A DNA stretch of 41,282 nt from Dimorphilus gyrociliatus. Taxonomy: Eukaryota > Annelida > Polychaeta > Dinophilidae. Within the stretch, counting starts at the first letter, position 1; every line of letters begins with the position of its first letter. A program made the position numbers and the translations under genes. The stretch spans positions 1-41,282 of the forward strand of contig CAJFCJ010000102.1 in the NCBI GenBank assembly GCA_904063045.1. Reading direction: 5' to 3'. A model generated the notes under the pieces. That model saw nothing but the letters and a program-made list of their open reading frames with translations, did not search any database and had not been told where the DNA came from. Below are positions 9,812 through 21,490 of the stretch, piece after piece.

Positions 9812-10646
9812 TCTCCTTTGGATAAACTATACGAAACGACTGATCTCTTCAGTGTTCTAGTTAATATTTCACAGTTGAAACCAGCGAATATTATATTCAA
9901 CAGCATTTCTTATTTATATATACAGTCAATAGGCCAATAGTTGAATTATTTAGATCTGCATACTAAGAAGTAGATTGACCTTCTGGAATCTAGCTATTCT
10001 CCTTGGATATTTTTTTAAATATTTAAACTAAGTGTCTCTTTCTCTTCTGCTTCTTCACGATACTTTCAATTAACTTTCAGGAGAAATAGACCTGCTTACG
10101 GTTCTCGTTGTAGAGATGTACTGTTCCTCAGTTCTTTCTGCTTGAATCTCTGACAATAGGACAATTCAAAGATAACACTTTTATACAATAAACATAATTA
10201 GAACCTTTAATTGAATTTGTTCTTTTTTTCAACTTTTCTCGACTCAATCGAATTTTAGAAAGGAGAAAAAGTGCTTATTACACTATATAGCATTTACATT
10301 CATGCGATTTTCTTTGACGATGGCTGTAGGTGAACAAGAGCATGGATTTGAAGAGAAAGTCTGCTCAATCATCCTGTAATTAATAATGATATTATCTAGG
10401 CATAAATCAATTGGAAAGTTCAATTTCTACAGTCTAATACAATGAGAAGATTATGGGGAAAATCTTTCCAAAAGAGAAGATGACTCGAAGAAGAAGAAAA
10501 GAAATGAGAGAGAGAGATTTTGAATATAGTCCAACTAAAAAAAATGACAAGGATTAAATGATCTGAACAAAGCAAACTGTTGAAAATGGAATTGTTGTAT
10601 AGCATCTAGTAATAAACAAGACAATTGTTGCTATTTGAAATCAACG
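9812..10646. other. Intergenic stretch, nothing recognised
   Basis: AT-rich, with only short chance frames. A 61-residue minus-strand frame at 10420–10605 is Ser/Phe-rich low complexity and is not supported. Confidence 0.45.
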
Positions 10647-11232
10647 TTAATCCTTGACACTTTCATCAATGAACAGTAGGCCTTCTTCATTTTCAACGTC
10701 AGGCTCGGTGTTGTGTGGTTGAAGCTTTTTCGTTGTATAACAAAGCTTCATCTTATCGCATGTATGATTGTGTTCCTTCCGTAGATTCGTAACGACAAGG
10801 AAATTTCCAGTCGAGCCGGCAAACAGAGTAAATCCAGCCTTGCAGTCGGTTTTTCTTGTCCTGCGTTTGTTGAAAAGAGTATATAAAATAAATAGGAAGA
10901 AGAAGAAGAAGAAGAAGAAGAGTAGCACCTTTGTTTACGGATTCCTCTGCCTTTACTTTCGTAGGATCCCCACCTCTCGCACCGATATTTCACATAGGAA
11001 TATTTAATGTCATCCCTGAAGATATTGGAACAAAGATGAAAGCAATGAATAGTGAATTATAGTGATTATTGATACTTGAAATGTCTTAATGGCGCTTTCT
11101 TCCTGCCCCTTTCAAGGGTTGTAGAGTCAACGACGACGAAATGGCATTTTCCCTCCTTTTCGTATGAACTCAATGCAGAGAGAAAAGATTGAAACGACGA
11201 ATATTTGCTGCCTTCGTTAAGTTCTTCGTCCA
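10647..11232 (-). CDS. ZSWIM3 N-terminal-like (FAR1-type) domain protein
   Basis: Three exons join in phase on the minus strand: about 11232–11076, 11015–10929 and 10860–10647 (TAA). Introns are 60 bp (GTATCA...TTCAG) and 68 bp (GTGCTA...CGCAG). The second intron's pyrimidine tract is a (CTT)n run that otherwise mimics a poly-Ser or poly-Phe frame. The protein reads YSSFQSFLSALSSYEKEGKC, CHFVVVDSTTLERGRK, KYSYVKYRCERWGSYES, RGIRKQRTRKTDCKAGFTLF and LVVTNLRKEHNHTCD. This ordered pattern (hydrophobic strand, KY.YVKY.C..WG, RG.R..RTRKT.C.A, HNH) is the DNA-binding-like N-terminal region found in ZSWIM1/3 and FAR1/MULE-related proteins. It ends about 30 residues after an acidic tail (TEPDVENEEGLLFIDES), with no SWIM or transposase part, so it is a short stand-alone version of about 155 residues or more. 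The first exon and start codon were not found. Confidence 0.65.
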
Positions 11233-11403
11233 CTTCAAATATTCAAATATGAAAGAAAAATGAAAACATTTCAATATTTGAAAAACCGTCTCTGCCGGAT
11301 GTTGTTTTTTTATTGTTAAATATAATTAAACATTCCTACTACAACGGCCATTATTAATCTATTCAATGTTATCCTATATTCATTTCAATTTAAAACAAAC
11401 TTT

Positions 11404-11796
11404 TCAATGGTTTTCTCCTACAAAATTCGCAATTTCACAATATCTCAGCTTCCAACTGACAGCCAGGGAAACGTTTCCTCCCGCCAATGTTGAAACAACT
11501 ACTTCCGGTTTTATACTATTCCACCCATCCCCCTCCCCCTCAAGTGTTTTGGTACAATTAATAACTGGATTGGAAAGGATGAATTCAATTGAAGTGTGCA
11601 TACTAACCGTAAAAGGTTTTAAAAAACACTGCAAAACTGGAAAACTATCATTTTCAAGTACCATCAACTGCCGCACTTTTAAGTTCATAATACAATGGAG
11701 CGTCATTATCACATTTTGTAAGGCAAACACATAGTTGATTTGTTTGGCATAACATTGTTTTGAAATGAGAGATAACGGAATAAGTAATGATAACAT
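11404..11796 (-). CDS. Putative secreted Cys-containing protein, 130 aa
   Basis: A single open frame starts at ATG 11796 with a signal-peptide-like leader (MLSLLIPLSLISKQCYA) and ends at TGA 11404. Cysteines are spaced through it (LHC, LQC, INC, RYC). Near the end GGNVSLAVSWKLRYCE resembles the start of F5/8C-like domains in the neighbouring gene at 7760–9811 (GGNLINIVSEKYGSSC), so this could be a truncated relative or the 5' exon of one. An overlapping frame on the same strand at 11654–11869 starts in the ATGGCCGCC motif (MAADIRNFRTLEQSNPDD) and may hold a different first exon. Only one of the two can be right here. Confidence 0.35.
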   Translation of the reverse strand: MLSLLIPLSLISKQCYAKQINYVFALQNVIMTLHCIMNLKVRQLMVLENDSFPVLQCFLKPFTVSMHTSIEFILSNPVINCTKTLEGEGDGWNSIKPEVVVSTLAGGNVSLAVSWKLRYCEIANFVGENH

Positions 11797-11838
11797 CGTC
11801 AGGATTCGATTGTTCTAATGTTCGAAAGTTTCGAATAT

Positions 11839-11848
11839 CGGCGGCCAT
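11839..11848 (-). promoter_or_regulatory. Solitary ATGGCCGCCG (YY1-like) motif
   Basis: The minus strand reads CAAATATGGCCGCCGATATT, the same core found at the end of the six CRE/E-box modules, but without a CRE and E-box at the usual distance. It could be a start-site element for the minus-strand genes at 11404–11796 or 10647–11232, or an actual start codon (Met-Ala-Ala-Asp). Confidence 0.35.
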
Positions 11849-12083
11849 ATTTGAAATGATGGCAGGCAAAGTTGTATATATATCATTATACGATAATCGA
11901 TTGATAGGAAGAAAATCAACTAGAATGGAATGATTGCCATCTTCGTCTATCGTATTGTTGTAGTGTCAACGTTTAATGTTAGTCCTTAGAAACTAATATT
12001 ATAAACAGGGAGGAAGGATCTCTTACATCAATTCCCACTCAACTATCCAAAGATTACGAAAACAGTTAATCAACTAAAATCAA

Positions 12084-12293
12084 ATGGATTTAGATAATCT
12101 AAATGAAAACGTAAAAAGAGTTTATAAATCCCTTTTCATTCTAATGAGATTGAAAAGAGCGCAAAGAGATTTTAGTTACAAAATGCGTCCGGAAAGGGAA
12201 GAATGTAGCCGTCATATTAGCCTTTCAAAAAATCCTCCATCTCCAATGACAATAAATCTTTACAAACAAAAGAGACGCCTAAACGATTTTTAA
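12084..12293 (+). CDS. Small basic protein, 69 aa, unknown
   Basis: ATG at 12084 in a fair context (ATCAAATGG), a TAA stop at 12293, and an AATAAA about 95 bp downstream (12390). The product is basic and probably helical at the start (MDLDNLNENVKRVYKSLF), with KRAQRDFSYKMRPEREEC in the middle. I recognise no domain. Composition differs from the chance Phe/Ser-rich frames around it, which is the main reason to list it. It could be a small single-exon gene or the last exon of a longer one. Confidence 0.35.
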   Translation: MDLDNLNENVKRVYKSLFILMRLKRAQRDFSYKMRPEREECSRHISLSKNPPSPMTINLYKQKRRLNDF

Positions 12294-13801
12294 TCCCTTT
12301 TATCCACTGATCATATATAGAAATACTAATAATTCATAGGAACAAATTTGTGCTGTTCCATAAACGCTTTACAGCTCATTTCCTATGAGTAATAAATCTC
12401 TTCTTAATTTATATCAACATTAAACAATTATAATGGCCTAAAAAATTAAGTATTTATACATTTAGATAAAAAAGCCATTAAAATGCATATTAGATATTGG
12501 AAGCTAATCATCAAGAAGTGGTTATATAGATAAGGATTGGTGTTGATCTCTCCTCCCTAATTAACTCTACTACATAAAAAACAACTCAAATTATTCAACT
12601 AGTTCAGCAATAAAAACATCATTTTGAATGAGAATTAATGATCACTTACATTACAGAGTAATTCCTGTTGGACAAGCTACCTAACCGTCAACGGATTCTC
12701 ACAAATGTGCAACGGAAGCTTAGTTTCTTCTTCGGTTACAAAAGAAAGTTGACAATGTTTTTAAAGGAATCAGACGAAAACCTCGAATTTCGGATAGTGT
12801 ATGCACAATAAATCCATCTGTATTCAACTCACCAATTTCTGCATTATCATTTGAAAACGATTGCTAAAAATGACACTTATCAAACAAATATTTCTTCGGT
12901 TTACAGTGAAAACGCCATCTACCGTCTATACGAAATACCATTCGAAAGCCCATATACTGCAAATCATTTATCTTAAAGGTTAAAACTAATCAATAAGATG
13001 ATGAATGTTTAATGAAGAGAAACACTGAAAAATACTACAAAGCGTCTAAAATCGTACAGTTTAAAAGTTTCCTTTAACTTGATAACGTTCACATTTGCAT
13101 CGTCCTTTTTTGATTCGATGATAACAAAGATTCTCTACATTAGCGTTAAAATGATAATCTACTGACGATTATTAAATGATACGGTGTCGTTTAAACATTC
13201 AACTATAAACAATTTGCAGAAAATTTACAAAGTGCAGAACCTTCACGTTATGTCTGTACAGTTGATTGGCTTTTACATACAACTTCTTCATTCTACTTTT
13301 CCAGTTTGAAAACGCTAAAATAAAATTCAAGGCATGTCCAAGAATAACATCATGAAAACAGTATTCCAACAGACATTATTCACTTGTCAATTAAATGTCG
13401 ACAATGTCAATCATAATCAATACAACACCGCAAACAGATAAAAAAAAAGAAATAAATTGCAAATAAACGTTTGAGGAAGCGTTCATCGATTCAAACTCAA
13501 CTGCAATTTAAATACGAAAAGTTATACAGTTAAAAAATGTCACATTAATTCAATCGCATCTCGAAACAGGCATTCCAACCGCAATAACTAAATTAGTATC
13601 ATTCGGAAAAAGTCGACAAATCAGTTAAAACTACATTCCAGTCGATTGCAGTAGCTAACCGACAATTCCATTTATTACCGAGATACTTTTAAAGGCGATA
13701 AAAGCTAGTCATTTACTGCCTACAGTTTATACTTTTTCAAACGGCGTAAGCTTGAAAAGGCCAGTTGTTTGATGAATGATAATCAAATAACAATAAAAAC
13801 A

Positions 13802-14621
13802 AATATAGACGGTGATAAATGATTTATTGATTCCAAAGTCTGCCTTGTAATAATCAAATCAGTAAACAAAGAAACAATTTCACAGCTCACGATGTCACAC
13901 ATTAATGTTGAACTTGTTGTTAAGTCGAACTTAAAAAAGTCCAACCCGGTTGAAAACCATTGAGGATATCAACCACAAAATGTAAGACATCAATGAATGG
14001 AACAAAAAGCCCAAATGTTCTGCCGTTCGCTAGTTCAAACGAGATTCAAGTCTATTCATTAAAGCCAAGAAATTAAACTTTGTGTAGGAGAAAATCCTGT
14101 TTCGAAAGAAAAATAAAAATTAATAATGAAATTCCTGATAAATAAAAGATATAAAGATGCGACGATCAATACTTACTTATTACAAGACATTGAGAAGTGA
14201 TTTCCAAATCTGGTCGTCCTGACTACTGAAAGTCACGAGTTTTGTCTAGACATACGTAGGTGGGAAACTTCCATGGCGAAAAACGTTCAAAGCGCGTTCT
14301 CAATGACAACATGTTACTAAATGCAAGTAAATCGAATTCACTTTTTCACATGTTGGCAGGTCTTTGGAATCAAATGTCAATTATAACCGCCCTTCATTCT
14401 CTTTGAGAAGGCAGTTCATAAAAAAAACTACTTTCTCAAATCAGCCTTTTTGCCCTGATTATTTTAAATTAAACATTCAATAATCTACGTTTAATTGTTA
14501 GTCTTATTTATATTCACATACCTATTCACCAATTTGTCACCATTCCAACAAAGTCATCGTTCTTCATTGACGTCTAGGCGGAGATGCTGCTTCATCGGCG
14601 GCTCGAGCAAAAAGGAAAGAG
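13802..14621 (-). ncRNA. Spliced noncoding RNA gene, family copy 2
   Basis: Near-identical to the unit at 6035–6852. Predicted exons: about 14621–14521, about 14400–14177 (donor GTAAGT at 14176–14171) and 14096 to about 13802, with AATAAA at 13828–13823. The pyrimidine-rich start is at 14621–14605 and here reads CTCTTTCCTTTTT, restoring the C that copy 1 lacks (an A at the matching site of copy 1). The 3'-exon hairpin lies at 13944–13907. No conserved open frame. Confidence 0.6.
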
Positions 14622-15289
14622 TAACCGTCCGCAATTACAGTCCTCCTTCACACATACACTAATCAAAATTTTCCAAATTAGTATATCAATCATGGACGCT
14701 TGGTTGTTTTTCTATATATTTGTATATTAATACTCAATATTCGCACCATTTTTCTTTCCAATATTAGTACTCTATCGTCTCTTGATTTCTTTGTTTTATC
14801 GTTATTTTCGAATGTTTATCAAAAATCTATTATTGAACATATTTATGTTGGAAATCGCAACAGAATATGATCAATTTATTTCATAAAATGCAATTTAACG
14901 ATAATGTATTTTTTTACGAAAGTTTTCACGTCCCTCCAATATTTAAATGCTTTTAAAACTTTAATAATCACTTTCTACTTTCAAATGCAATGTTTAATAG
15001 GTTTTAATGATGAAATATTTTGTTAGCAGTCAATATTTTGGAATGAGTATGACAGAACTTTACAAAAGTGTAGCATTAGTAAACTGAATCGCTATTTTTA
15101 AAATATTGACGGTTTCAGTAGGCAAAGTTGACATTTCGAAGGTTATTCCATTACAAATACGGCAAGTTAGAGTGTAATTATATAGCTGAAATATTATAGA
15201 ATATAATGAATATACAATATTGTTATGATTCACTCGATTTCAACGTATTATTCTGTTTTAAAACGAAAGACATCAACGAATGATCGATT

Positions 15290-15481
15290 GTGACGTCATT
15301 CAGTCACTTTGAGATGACACGTGCTTTTTTCATCATCGAATTTCTTGGAAGTCGCAACACATTTGACAAATGTGAATATATTTTGCAGTATTTCGAGGTA
15401 GATAGTACCTGGCTTATATCGTCATGCAACTTAAAATGATGAAGATTTAATTAAAATCGAATGTTTTAATATCGCCGCCAT
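15290..15481. promoter_or_regulatory. CRE/E-box/ATGGCGGC module, type A copy 2
   Basis: TGACGTCA at 15291–15298, CACGTG at 15318–15323 and GCCGCCAT at 15474–15481, same order and spacing as at 7521–7712. Sequence beyond the ATGGCGGC motif diverges from copy 1 within about 20 bp, so the module forms the edge of the duplicated block. Confidence 0.55.
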
Positions 15482-15497
15482 ATTTGAATTGTGATCA

Positions 15498-17265
15498 GTA
15501 TAAACTATGGCTTAAATTAACTAAAGCCCTAACGAATATTGTTGATCATGTCCTTTACGGTATTTAATTAATGTGTTAGTTTGATAGAATATGATTGGAA
15601 ATTATATTATAGACTTGTTTCTTAATAGAAAAACAGGATCGATTTGTTTTCGATGCATTATGTGATCACCCCAAATAATTTCTTCCCTCTTCATATTCCT
15701 AACATTAATTTCATCTATCATCTCAATTCAAGCCTCTACTAATTAAATTATCATATAAATGTCACTTGAAACAAATATAATCTTCTTTATTCGCCTTGTT
15801 AATATATCAAATTCTCTATTATACATTTTCTACCTCATGCCGTCGAATCTATATTTATTGTTCTCGAAGTGGTAGCGTCTAGTTCTTTTAACCCTCAAAT
15901 CTTTTATTTAATTAGGTATCTTCATAAAACTAGCAGTTGTTTTCTTCCATCAATGATTGCGCTCAGTGACAAACTCTTCTAATCGATCGCTATTCTCCAT
16001 ATCATAGCTTTCTTTTCAAGCTTCCTAGGTCTAGGAGGAGTACAACGTGGATACTCGGTTTACATCACGGAATGTAATTTATCCAAATCATTTGAGAAGC
16101 TCTCTCGTAGCCGAACGATGTAGTTTTCTCAACACCTATACACATCAACTTTAGAAAGAAAGAGATTCTCTGCGTTTAGACTTCCATAACTCTCCAGAAA
16201 CAGGATTTATTACATGCCTAAAAGGCACAAGGGCACCTATTTGACACTCATTTAGATGATAACTAAATAGGGTTATATCCCAACTGATTTTTTTCCACAA
16301 CCACAATTGTTCCAGCTGAATGACTCTTCTTCCTAGCTTTATCCTCTCTTCGAATTCTATACCTTATAGACGAAACAAATGAACCAGCTTTTACCCTTAA
16401 AATTATAGGACACCAATGATACTGATCTTATGAATACTCCGATTTTAATAACCTAGAATTTGGCTCCTACAAAATTCCAACTGATGATTTATCGTCCAGC
16501 GACTACCGACTCCCGACAAAGTAGATAACCGAATAGTCAGTCATTCCTTATAATTCAACTGTTCGAGTTATCATTTTAGGCAGTTGATGTAATTCATGCA
16601 CTTGGAATTAAAGATTGCTATTACCCTAACCTAACCCTAAGCGCTTTGTAGTCCACTTCCTTGCAGGAGGAGCCCCTATCAACTAAACCCTTTCCTAGTA
16701 CTCACTCATTGAATTACTTCGAACCGCCGTATGCTTCTTTTTCACTTTCTTCTGATCTTTATTCCAAAGAAGACTGGGGCTAGTCTTCCACCTATTAACC
16801 CCTTCAGGGTCCTCCTTCTTAATAGCGCCATTCTCCTTTTATCAGAAGTTACAGTCACATTAGCACACGACGCCCTAATAGACATGAGAAGAAGCACCGT
16901 TTACTACTGCTGACAGAGTATTCGGTACAGTATTCTTTATAGCGACCTGGATTCCACAGACTACCTGTTCTTATTGTGTCCTTTAATCGACTTATCATTT
17001 TGCAACTTTCGAACCCTTACTATGAGTGATTCGGCAATCATCGTTAGAGTAGCTGTTAATAGAATTATATAGATATATGGTAATGATAAGATAAACCTTT
17101 CCGCCATGTTCCATTTAGTCGACGCCACACTGTACTGTGAATGGATGGATACGAGTCTTCTCAGTTAGCCACTGAGTTGGTTTACGTATTGGATCTCTGT
17201 CGAATTACCTTTTGTACTCATCCGTATATTCTTCCGGAAGTGTGTACAAAAATGTTCTTGTGTAA
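15498..17265. other. Gene-poor stretch
   Basis: No gene recognised. Base composition becomes more GC-rich after about 16650, possibly diverged 3' sequence of the R2-like remnant that follows. The frame at 16731–16913 (plus) has a hydrophobic start but no other support. A telomere-like run at 16622–16640 is listed separately. Confidence 0.4.
16622..16640 (-). repeat. Interstitial telomere-like repeat (CCCTAA/CCTAA)
   Basis: ACCCTAACCTAACCCTAA on the plus strand, i.e. TTAGGGTTAGGTTAGGGT on the minus strand. It shares its core with the run at 3686–3709. It lies about 640 bp past the end of the coding remnant of the minus-strand R2-like element. Confidence 0.6.
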
Positions 17266-17269
17266 ATCA

Positions 17270-18975
17270 GCCAGGAGAACTAGGTATCATGTCCTTGTTT
17301 GGTAAAGTACACGAATCATTCGGTATTGCGGGACCAGGCGCCCAGCGACCCAACAACGAATGGCAAAATGCAAACAGTGTTGCCATTGGTCTCCAGTTCG
17401 GTCTTAATGACCTTCTCTTCAGCAGATTTGGCCAAGGTACCGGGGCGCTCAAAGGGAACCGCAATATCGATTATATCAATTCTAGAGCCATTACGAACAA
17501 CGATGTCCGGCCTAAGGCGGGAACCAGACTCGCAGATGGTACGATTGACCGAGGTCGTCGCTCCCTGAGGGAGACGAGCGCCTTTGACTAGTCTGTCCTG
17601 AATGGCGTTATGCCTATCGCCATATAGGCCGTAACCACTGCGGCCGTTATCTTCGGGCAGAGCTCTTCGGAAAAATGCCACTCTAAATTAATTGTTTTGC
17701 ATAGGCAAGTGGACACCGACCGAGTTACCGAAATAACAGTCTGAGAGGTGGAAGAAGAGGAGGAGAAGGGATAGGCCACTGAACCATTAAGGTAATCTGC
17801 CAAGAGTTGGGGTGTAACGGGAATGCCCCTTGGTACCCGGGATATAGCCGCCTTTACAAGTGCATCGCTAGACAAGAACTTGATCGCGGAGTCGGAGGAT
17901 TTAAGGAGTTGGAAAATGTGTCCAACCCTGGCCACATCAACGTCGACCCGAGCCGGAATAACACCAACACCACCCATTCGTGCCGGGGCCGCAAAAAACT
18001 ATTTAGAAGAAGCCTTGCCGGTAGTGGACATAGCAGTCCGCACTGCGTTGAATACCACCTTATCCAGAGAGGAGAGTTGCTCCTTGCTGAAACGGTGGGT
18101 GTGCAGAGCGAACTGAATGTGTGGTAAGATGTAAAATTTGACGCACGTCACCTTTTGCCAAGGGGCAAGATTGGAGTTAATGTGGGTTAGGAACTCAATC
18201 CTATCAAGGACGTCAGCATAGGCAAAACCGCAAATAGATGAAGACCGTTGACCTTAGACATCCGCCTGGACGGCGATCTTAAACCCTTCTCTGTCCTTGG
18301 AGGCATTAACACTGCAAAGTGATCCGAAAGGACTTAAGGCAATCCGGTACACTACCAAATTTTTCCAGAAAAGGTGATAAAAGGCATGCAATAGGATGGC
18401 ATGCGGATCAAACTTTTTAAGGTCCTTGTATGTGATGCGATCCAGACCGGGAGGGGTGTTGCTCGTCCTTTTAAGTTGGCCTACAAATTTCATTACGCGA
18501 GGGGGGCGGAGGAGAGGGTGATTGGGATCATTCTCCTCAATTCTATCCACTTCGCTACTTTCTCTATCAAAACATACCGGCGAAATGGGGGAGGGTTCCT
18601 GTGCAAGGTTAAGTTCTTCCTGGTCTGGCGGGGGCGCAGGAATAGGGAGAAATTCGCGATCAGGGCTCCATTGGAAATCCGCCGGAAGTGTCGCGACCGA
18701 TTCCGAGAAGAAATTGAACATTTCTTCTGTAGAGGCCGTGCACCTAGCTTCCTCTGGATTGGTGATACGGCGGCGGAATGTACTGGCCAGGTTTCGTTTG
18801 AAGGATCTTTGGACGTTAGAGGCGGAGTACCAGGGATTATTGGCTGCGTTGGAGGGAGGACGGGCGAAATTACGGTTGGTGTAGCGGTTACCAACAATTT
18901 CGTGTACCTGTGCCTTAACGTGCGCAATAACCTCTATCCAGGAGTTGAAGGAGGCTAGTCGCGAGTGGGAGAGAC
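17270..18975 (-). mobile_element. Degenerate R2-like LINE with endonuclease region
   Basis: Minus-strand order, 5' to 3': about 18970–18720 has FNSWIEVIAHVKAQVHEIVG and NPWYSASNVQRSFKR; 18490–18370 has LKRTSNTPPGLDRITYKDLK (the start of RT); 18290–18250 has REGFKIAVQADV, the RT segment just before the FADD box. The core between is deleted. 18190–18030 has PWQKVTCVKFYILPHIQF and RFSKEQLSSLDKVVF; 17977–17800 has GGVGVIPARVDVDVARVGHI; and 17640–17300 has GYGLYGDRHNAIQ, LRPDIVV, IIDIAVPFE and ILPFVVGSLGAW. RHN, RPD and IIDIAVPFE form the PD-(D/E)XK-like endonuclease of R2-clade (RLE) elements. Several stops and frame changes, so dead. Confidence 0.8.
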
Positions 18976-19780
18976 CCTGCCCGCGGCGGGACCGTCCGCA
19001 ATGCTAGATCCACCAGGGAGTGGGGACGACCCCTGTGAAGGAGAATCAGGGCGCGGGCAGACAGGGGCGTTCCTGGTACTAATAGGTGGTGATTTTGACT
19101 GTTCGTTGATAATTAGAATATCCATAGGCGACGAAGGGGTTTCGGAGTTAGCTGATGAACTGACTGGAAATTCGAATATTTAAATACAAGATATTTTATT
19201 CTTTCAGTGAAAAGCAAAAGGGAATAAAAATTCTTTGCTGTTTTTGTTTATAATCTCTTTCAAGAACGGTTTTGTTCAACTGTACTTGTTGTTTGAATAA
19301 GCTGATGATCTAATGATATATTTCATTAAAATCTCCTCCAGTATACTCATTTCGTCTTTTTTTACATCAAAATTCTTTCTGAATTGTCATTTTTACCTTC
19401 CATTTTCCGATTTTATTTATTTTACAACTTCTCAAAATCCATTCGAATGAATGATCCATTCGAAATTAGGTTCATCTACCGCATTAAAAAAACATAAAGC
19501 GTTTAAATAGCGATTGTGCAAGCATTTAATAAAACTTGAATGTAATTAAAGATATACTTTATCAAAAAAGAAACAACGTTGAATGGAAAGAAAATAAGTT
19601 GTTCAAATTTTAATGTGGACAAGAGGCGACATCTACAGTATTATACACTTGCGCGGTAAATTCAAATTTACACGAGAATTATTATACGTATGAATAGCAA
19701 GTATTTAATAGAGACTATTTAATATACTAATAATGGAATGATGCTCAACGAATAACTTCCGTTGATAAGATATTAATCAC
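18976..19780. other. Element flank and AT-rich intergenic DNA
   Basis: Up to about 19180 the composition is still GC-rich like the R2-like remnant (probable 5' remains, with a stop near 19003). After that it is plain AT-rich sequence with no gene seen. Confidence 0.4.
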
Positions 19781-20848
19781 TTTTAGCTAAAGATGCGTTT
19801 TTATTAATTATAAACTCATTGCTGCTAGAAGAACGAAGATAGACGATTACGTCTCTCGATTGTTTGTTTGCGCTTGTTAGTATTCTTAAAATAAGATAGC
19901 TTTTTCCTAGCGCATAATTTTTATAAATAAAAAGAAATCAACTAGACTCAAATTGTTTCATGTATTTTAAATGCAAAGAGTTACAGTATTCCCGATCGTT
20001 TTAGAGGCGCCTATATATTTCTTTTCGCTATGTTTTATACATTGTTTCTCGAGTTATCAGCATAGGTAATGGACTTGACTTGGATACTGAGAGGAAAACG
20101 CAGAACCCACAGGCAAAAAATATTTACAATAGTTACAAAAATTTACAAAAAAACCATTGTTTTACATTACAAAAATGTAATAATTTTCTCTAGTGTAGAG
20201 GACTGACTGCTGTAACGCTAGCACGGCTCCACTCCGCAGATTTCAAAAAAGATTGAACATTGAAAAAGACGTATTCAATATATAACGCTTCCAACCCTAA
20301 AAATAGACAAAATTAGTAAAAGATTGATTAATCAATATCATATAAATTACCTAGAAACGACGTTAAAACGCCCACTAGATTCCAATACTTCCTTGAATTG
20401 CTACTATCAACTTCAAAGACGAGGTCTCGAACATCTAACGAAAGTCTAACGCTTGTACTTCAGCTCATTCAGAATAGCCAAATCAAACAGTCAGCGAAAA
20501 CTAGAAAATAAAACACAAAATTAATTATTATCAAGTATTGATAATTACAACGCAACTTACAGAAATGAATATAGATAGCCTCCAATGTGATCAACAAGAT
20601 TCCACGTCGTAGATCGGGAATACTGCACTCTTCGCATTTATTGCCTTCTGCTCCTATAAAAAAATCTCATTAATATTGTTTATAAACAATTTAGAGTAAT
20701 ACAATTTACAAAAGGTAATTGAGTAAGTATGAAAAACAACTGACCTTAAACCAATTCAGCATCACCCGCATAAACATTCAATACTTCATGACGATGAAAG
20801 TTCGCTTAGTTGTTGACTCGTCGGCGTCAGGAGCAGAAAGGAAAGAGC
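19780..20848 (-). ncRNA. Spliced noncoding RNA gene, diverged family copy 3
   Basis: First exon about 20848–20745, starting CTCTTTCCTTTCTGCTC, which aligns with copies 1, 2 and 4 and then has a related GACGCCGACG block; donor GTCAGT. Later exons: 20653–20561 (acceptor TATAG, donor GTAAGT), 20500–20351 (acceptor TTCTAG, donor GTAATT) and from 20296 (acceptor TTTTTAG), with a possible AATAAA at 19804–19799. Exon 3 has early stops in all three frames. These 3' exons do not resemble those of copies 1, 2 and 4, so only the 5' part is shared. The longest spliced frame I found crosses exons 1–2 and is about 31 codons. AAAATGGCGGATATATAC lies about 80 bp upstream of the start (20945–20928). Confidence 0.5.
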
Positions 20849-21490
20849 TGTCTCCGATATTTGAGGCATTCTTTTTAGCTCTCGAACTACTATGATACTC
20901 TTTCAGAAGAAAATCATGAACGGCTCATAAAAAAGTATATATCCGCCATTTTATATTTCCACTTCATTCACAACATCTTGTCTTAGACGCTTTGTTTTTA
21001 GAACATTTTCGAATTTATATCAAAATACATATTTTCACATACTTTCCAATAAATTATATTAAATATCATATTTTATCTATTCTAAAAAAAATATTATCTT
21101 TAAAAAGAGCAATTTTACGAAATCATCGACTTGCCGCTTAAATTTCAAGTTTTCTTTTTCATAATTCACGCATTTTTATAAAATTAATTGCTTTTTAACT
21201 TATTTTAAAACATAAAATATTTTCTAAACTAATCTATCTTTCCAATGCTTGCACTAAAAATATCAAAAATTACTTGATGCAATAACAAAAACATATTTTG
21301 TAAAAAATTTCCTCTTTTTTTCAATAAAATTCTCATTTTCAAGAGAATTGAATCCTAACTGTTCAAAACAGTAATACATGTCTATTTCTGAATACCCGAA
21401 GTATCCGATGAATGTATCCTGAATAACAAGTACATTGAATTTACGTATTTATTAGCGAGTAAAACGAAAGGTGTTCACTAATAGCCGATC

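Larger units (their letters stand above)
12515..15497. repeat. Segmental duplication A, copy 2
   Basis: Direct-orientation partner of 5210–7725. The right two-thirds (13481 to about 15410) is near-identical to 5714–7640. The left part is diverged and contains about 450 bp of extra sequence (roughly 13000–13480). Both edges fade gradually; I see no inverted termini or target-site duplication, so this looks like tandem or unequal-exchange duplication rather than a transposon. Confidence 0.85.

Noticed and set aside
10647-10928. ORF beginning with poly-Phe, and a poly-Ser frame at 10748–10993
   Set aside because: Both come from reading the (CTT)n polypyrimidine tract of a 68-bp intron; the flanking exons splice in phase.
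11366-11734. Plus-strand 122-codon ORF
   Set aside because: It overlaps the minus-strand frame with a signal peptide and regularly spaced Cys, which is the better candidate.
5210-15497. The two A copies as long terminal repeats of one giant element
   Set aside because: The copies fade gradually, lack TG...CA ends and target-site duplications, and the DNA between them holds ordinary host-like genes.
18401-18958. Plus-strand 185-codon ORF
   Set aside because: It is the antisense shadow of the minus-strand R2-like coding remnant, which carries the recognisable motifs.
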